Positions 61,986 through 64,000 of a DNA stretch of 64,000 nucleotides are shown here, piece by piece; positions within the stretch are counted from its first letter, which is position 1, and every line of letters starts with the position of its first letter. The stretch covers positions 1 through 64,000 of the forward strand of contig NZ_LIXM01000016.1 in the NCBI RefSeq assembly GCF_002608565.1. The letters are read 5' to 3'. The DNA is from Vibrio sp. PID17_43. Lineage in GTDB: Bacteria > Pseudomonadota > Gammaproteobacteria > Enterobacterales > Vibrionaceae. The notes below the pieces were generated by a model. That model was not told the DNA's origin. It made no database searches and saw only the letters and a program-made list of their open reading frames with translations. Position numbers and translations under genes: made by a program.

Positions 61986-62329
61986 ACCCTCTGACACCAA
62001 TCTCCAGAAGCCACCTCTTCGCTCAACTGCTCTGTATCCTGATACAAGTAGATCCAAGCTTGTCCAAAAGGCGTAATGATAGTCTCTCTGCGATATTCAA
62101 CTGGAACATCTTCCAGCTTATCTAGCGCCATGAGAGTGCTGTCGTCGATCAAGTACACCTCACCTTGCACCGCCTTGTGCCCAATTGATAATGCGGGATA
62201 CGGACCAAGATCATACAAAGCAAACTGAGCATCCGTTTCATGGTGCCCTAGGAACTCCGCGTTACTCAGAAAATGATGGTTGCGCTCTCCGTTACGCAAG
62301 GTTCCATACACAAACACTAGCTGCTGCAT
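61982..62329 (-). CDS. ytfP: Gamma-glutamylcyclotransferase-family protein YtfP
   Basis: A 115-aa GGCT-fold protein. Start ATG 62329 follows AAGGAG. FVYGTLRNGERNHHFL (6-21) is the signature; Glu61 (AVQGEVYLID) fits the catalytic glutamate. It follows tamB on the same strand with a 32-nt gap, the same order as in E. coli (tamB-ytfP). Its last residues overlap the decayed DUF2799 frame, so the natural C-terminus may have been altered. Confidence 0.88.
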   Translation of the reverse strand: MQQLVFVYGTLRNGERNHHFLSNAEFLGHHETDAQFALYDLGPYPALSIGHKAVQGEVYLIDDSTLMALDKLEDVPVEYRRETIITPFGQAWIYLYQDTEQLSEEVASGDWCQRV

Positions 62330-62361
62330 AATCACTCCTTAGCGATGATCACAGACCATGA

Positions 62362-64000
62362 TCAATCAAATTCAAACTGATAAAGCAGATCGACCGCACT
62401 ATCCACCCCTGACACGGCTTCAATATACAGATCTTTCATCAAACGATAACGTATGGTGAACTCACCCAAAGAATTAAAGATACCGACCCCATACTTCACC
62501 TGTAATCCTGGGAGAATATAACCGCTCACGGTAACTTGTGAATCATCACCAGAGCCCGCCGTATCGAGTTGCAAATCCTGTACACCAAAGGCTTCACCGA
62601 TCTCTCCTACGACTCGACCACTCTTCGCCAAACTCAAACCGATGAGGGTTGTCGTCATGGCATTACCATCCGATTCCGCATCAATATTTTGCCCGCGTAA
62701 TAAATAAGATAGTGCATTCGCTTGAGGCATAGGAGGATCAGAAAAAATTTCCACCTTAGGATCACTAGCAGGACCAGTCACACGAACTCCTGCCGTCACA
62801 CCATCTTGAGTATTATCCGGGTTACGAATCGCTTTAATGGATACATACGGCTCATCAACTGGCCCACTCATAATGATCTTACCCTCTTCAATCAGCAAAT
62901 CTTGGCCGAAAGAACGGTAAGAACCATCGATGATATTCACTTCACCAACAATAAATGGGCCTTTATCTCTTTGAGTAACCCTCAAGTCTCCTTGCAAATC
63001 CCCCTTGAGACCAAACGCCGATAATTGGAAGTCATTACCGATCTTAATATTGATGTCTGTCTCAACATTGAACGGAAACGTTTCATCCCCGTCTACGGGC
63101 TGCATGTTTTTATTCAAGATGACCGTATCCTTAGATACACCAACCGCACTTGGCGGCAATTCATCAATCAGAATGCGAGCCCATGGCAAATTGATATTCC
63201 CATCCACTTTAGCAAGTTTCGGTGTGACATTGATGGTCATATCCGGTTCAACTTTCATTCTGATCATTGGTGGCATATCGACTTCCAACTCTTTTGCAAA
63301 TACTCGAGCTTTAGTGTGCCAATTATCAAGGTCGCGCCAATCTGCATCACCATTGATTTCAAGCTTACCATCAGGAGTCATGATGCCTGCATCTAGACTA
63401 GCTTGGTGCCCAGTAAAGTTAATTGCCACCCGACCAGAATCAACATCAATCGGCGTCACTTCGCCTCGCAGTTTCATTTGATCAATCAAGAACTGACCAT
63501 TAACTTGCGGGTGCATCACATCTCCTGACAGTGTAAGGTCGGTACTCATATTGGCTTTCAATAAACTGTACTCCCCAACCAATGGAGAGAGAAAATCCAA
63601 ATTAAATGTTGATAGTGATATCTTGCCACCTATCGTCGGGTTCTCTGATGAGACATCATTGAGCGACACCTTTCCGGATAAATCACCGTTGTCAGTCACA
63701 TCGAGCAACCACTCTGCATCCAGTTTATCTTTAGCCAATGTCGCTTTAAGACTCACGCTGTTCCACCCAATTTGGATTGGTTGCTCTAGCGTTTGTTCCA
63801 CCTGACCTTTTGGCATCTCAACATTCAGCGTCACTTCCGGTTTGTTGTCCGACGCCCATTTAGCGAAAGCATTAGCGTTCACGGAACCTTGCAACTTAAT
63901 TTCTGTCGGCAAGAACGGTTTGATTTGGTCAAAATCAAAGTTAGTAATAGCCAACTTAGCTTCACCGCTTTTACCAACACGGATATCTTCAGTCAAACAA
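62362..64000 (-). CDS. tamB: TamB, C-terminal part (runs off window)
   Basis: At least 545 aa of the C-terminal region, open to the window edge. TamB is a very large inner-membrane-anchored periplasmic bridge protein that works with TamA and in phospholipid transport to the outer membrane. The visible part is made of beta-strand repeats and ends with the conserved DUF490/TamB block (IRNPDNTQDGVTAGVRVTGP, GEFTIRYRLMKDLYIEAVSG and a terminal aromatic QFEFD). The N-terminus is outside the window. Confidence 0.93.
   Translation of the reverse strand, partial: CLTEDIRVGKSGEAKLAITNFDFDQIKPFLPTEIKLQGSVNANAFAKWASDNKPEVTLNVEMPKGQVEQTLEQPIQIGWNSVSLKATLAKDKLDAEWLLDVTDNGDLSGKVSLNDVSSENPTIGGKISLSTFNLDFLSPLVGEYSLLKANMSTDLTLSGDVMHPQVNGQFLIDQMKLRGEVTPIDVDSGRVAINFTGHQASLDAGIMTPDGKLEINGDADWRDLDNWHTKARVFAKELEVDMPPMIRMKVEPDMTINVTPKLAKVDGNINLPWARILIDELPPSAVGVSKDTVILNKNMQPVDGDETFPFNVETDINIKIGNDFQLSAFGLKGDLQGDLRVTQRDKGPFIVGEVNIIDGSYRSFGQDLLIEEGKIIMSGPVDEPYVSIKAIRNPDNTQDGVTAGVRVTGPASDPKVEIFSDPPMPQANALSYLLRGQNIDAESDGNAMTTTLIGLSLAKSGRVVGEIGEAFGVQDLQLDTAGSGDDSQVTVSGYILPGLQVKYGVGIFNSLGEFTIRYRLMKDLYIEAVSGVDSAVDLLYQFEFD

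Overview
The window looks like the main chromosome of a Vibrio, most likely of the Harveyi clade (V. parahaemolyticus / alginolyticus / harveyi-like). Species is inferred only from protein resemblance and gene order; no rRNA or other marker is present. From about 10 kb onward it is dense, conserved gammaproteobacterial core genome. The first 9.4 kb is accessory DNA.

Region 1 (1-7.2 kb) is a compact mobile element bounded by two 194-bp inverted repeats (65-258 and 7004-7197). Base-by-base reading by eye shows no mismatch between them. The outer tip of each repeat is the 3' half of a tRNA-Met gene ending in CCA, and each is followed outside the element by a different terminator hairpin. Nearly all genes inside are on the minus strand: a 156-aa protein, a 44-aa zinc-ribbon protein, a 51-aa acidic protein, a glycine-zipper protein, a 404-aa orphan, an SSB-like acidic-tailed protein, a minimal family A DNA polymerase and a P-loop replication ATPase. 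One charged 68-aa protein faces them. I see no integrase, transposase, relaxase or capsid gene. This is the best candidate for an undescribed system: a small self-replicating element or satellite with long inverted ends built on tRNA fragments.

Region 2 (7.2-10.1 kb) is a decayed insertion hotspot. It holds a third, degenerate tRNA-Met 3' end (7865-7894), a four-CxxC zinc-ribbon protein, a small membrane protein, an IS30 transposase N-terminal stub, and an alpha-amylase fragment fused in frame to an ISAs1 transposase C-terminus.

Region 3 (10.1-27 kb) has pnuC, an EmrAB-like efflux pair, glmS with an upstream DeoR-type regulator, pykF, a GntR regulator, ilvIH, a long-chain acyl-CoA synthetase, leuO and an SH3-domain lipoprotein.

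Region 4 (27.6-32.7 kb) is the leucine operon leuLABCD with promoter, leucine-rich leader peptide and attenuator, followed by a DUF547 protein and djlA.

Region 5 (34.9-48.9 kb) carries the envelope/housekeeping operon lptD-surA-pdxA-ksgA-apaG-apaH, then folA, yjjPB, rplU-rpmA-obgE, ispB, mdh and argR.

Region 6 (49-64 kb) has a TAXI-type TRAP transporter with a UspA protein, the thiamine ABC transporter thiBPQ under a TPP riboswitch, mpl-ubiX, fbp, ppa, two DUF2799 copies (one broken) and ytfP-tamB, with tamB running off the window. Coordinates of genes rest on reading frames, ribosome binding sites and family lengths; functions are by family recognition without database searches.
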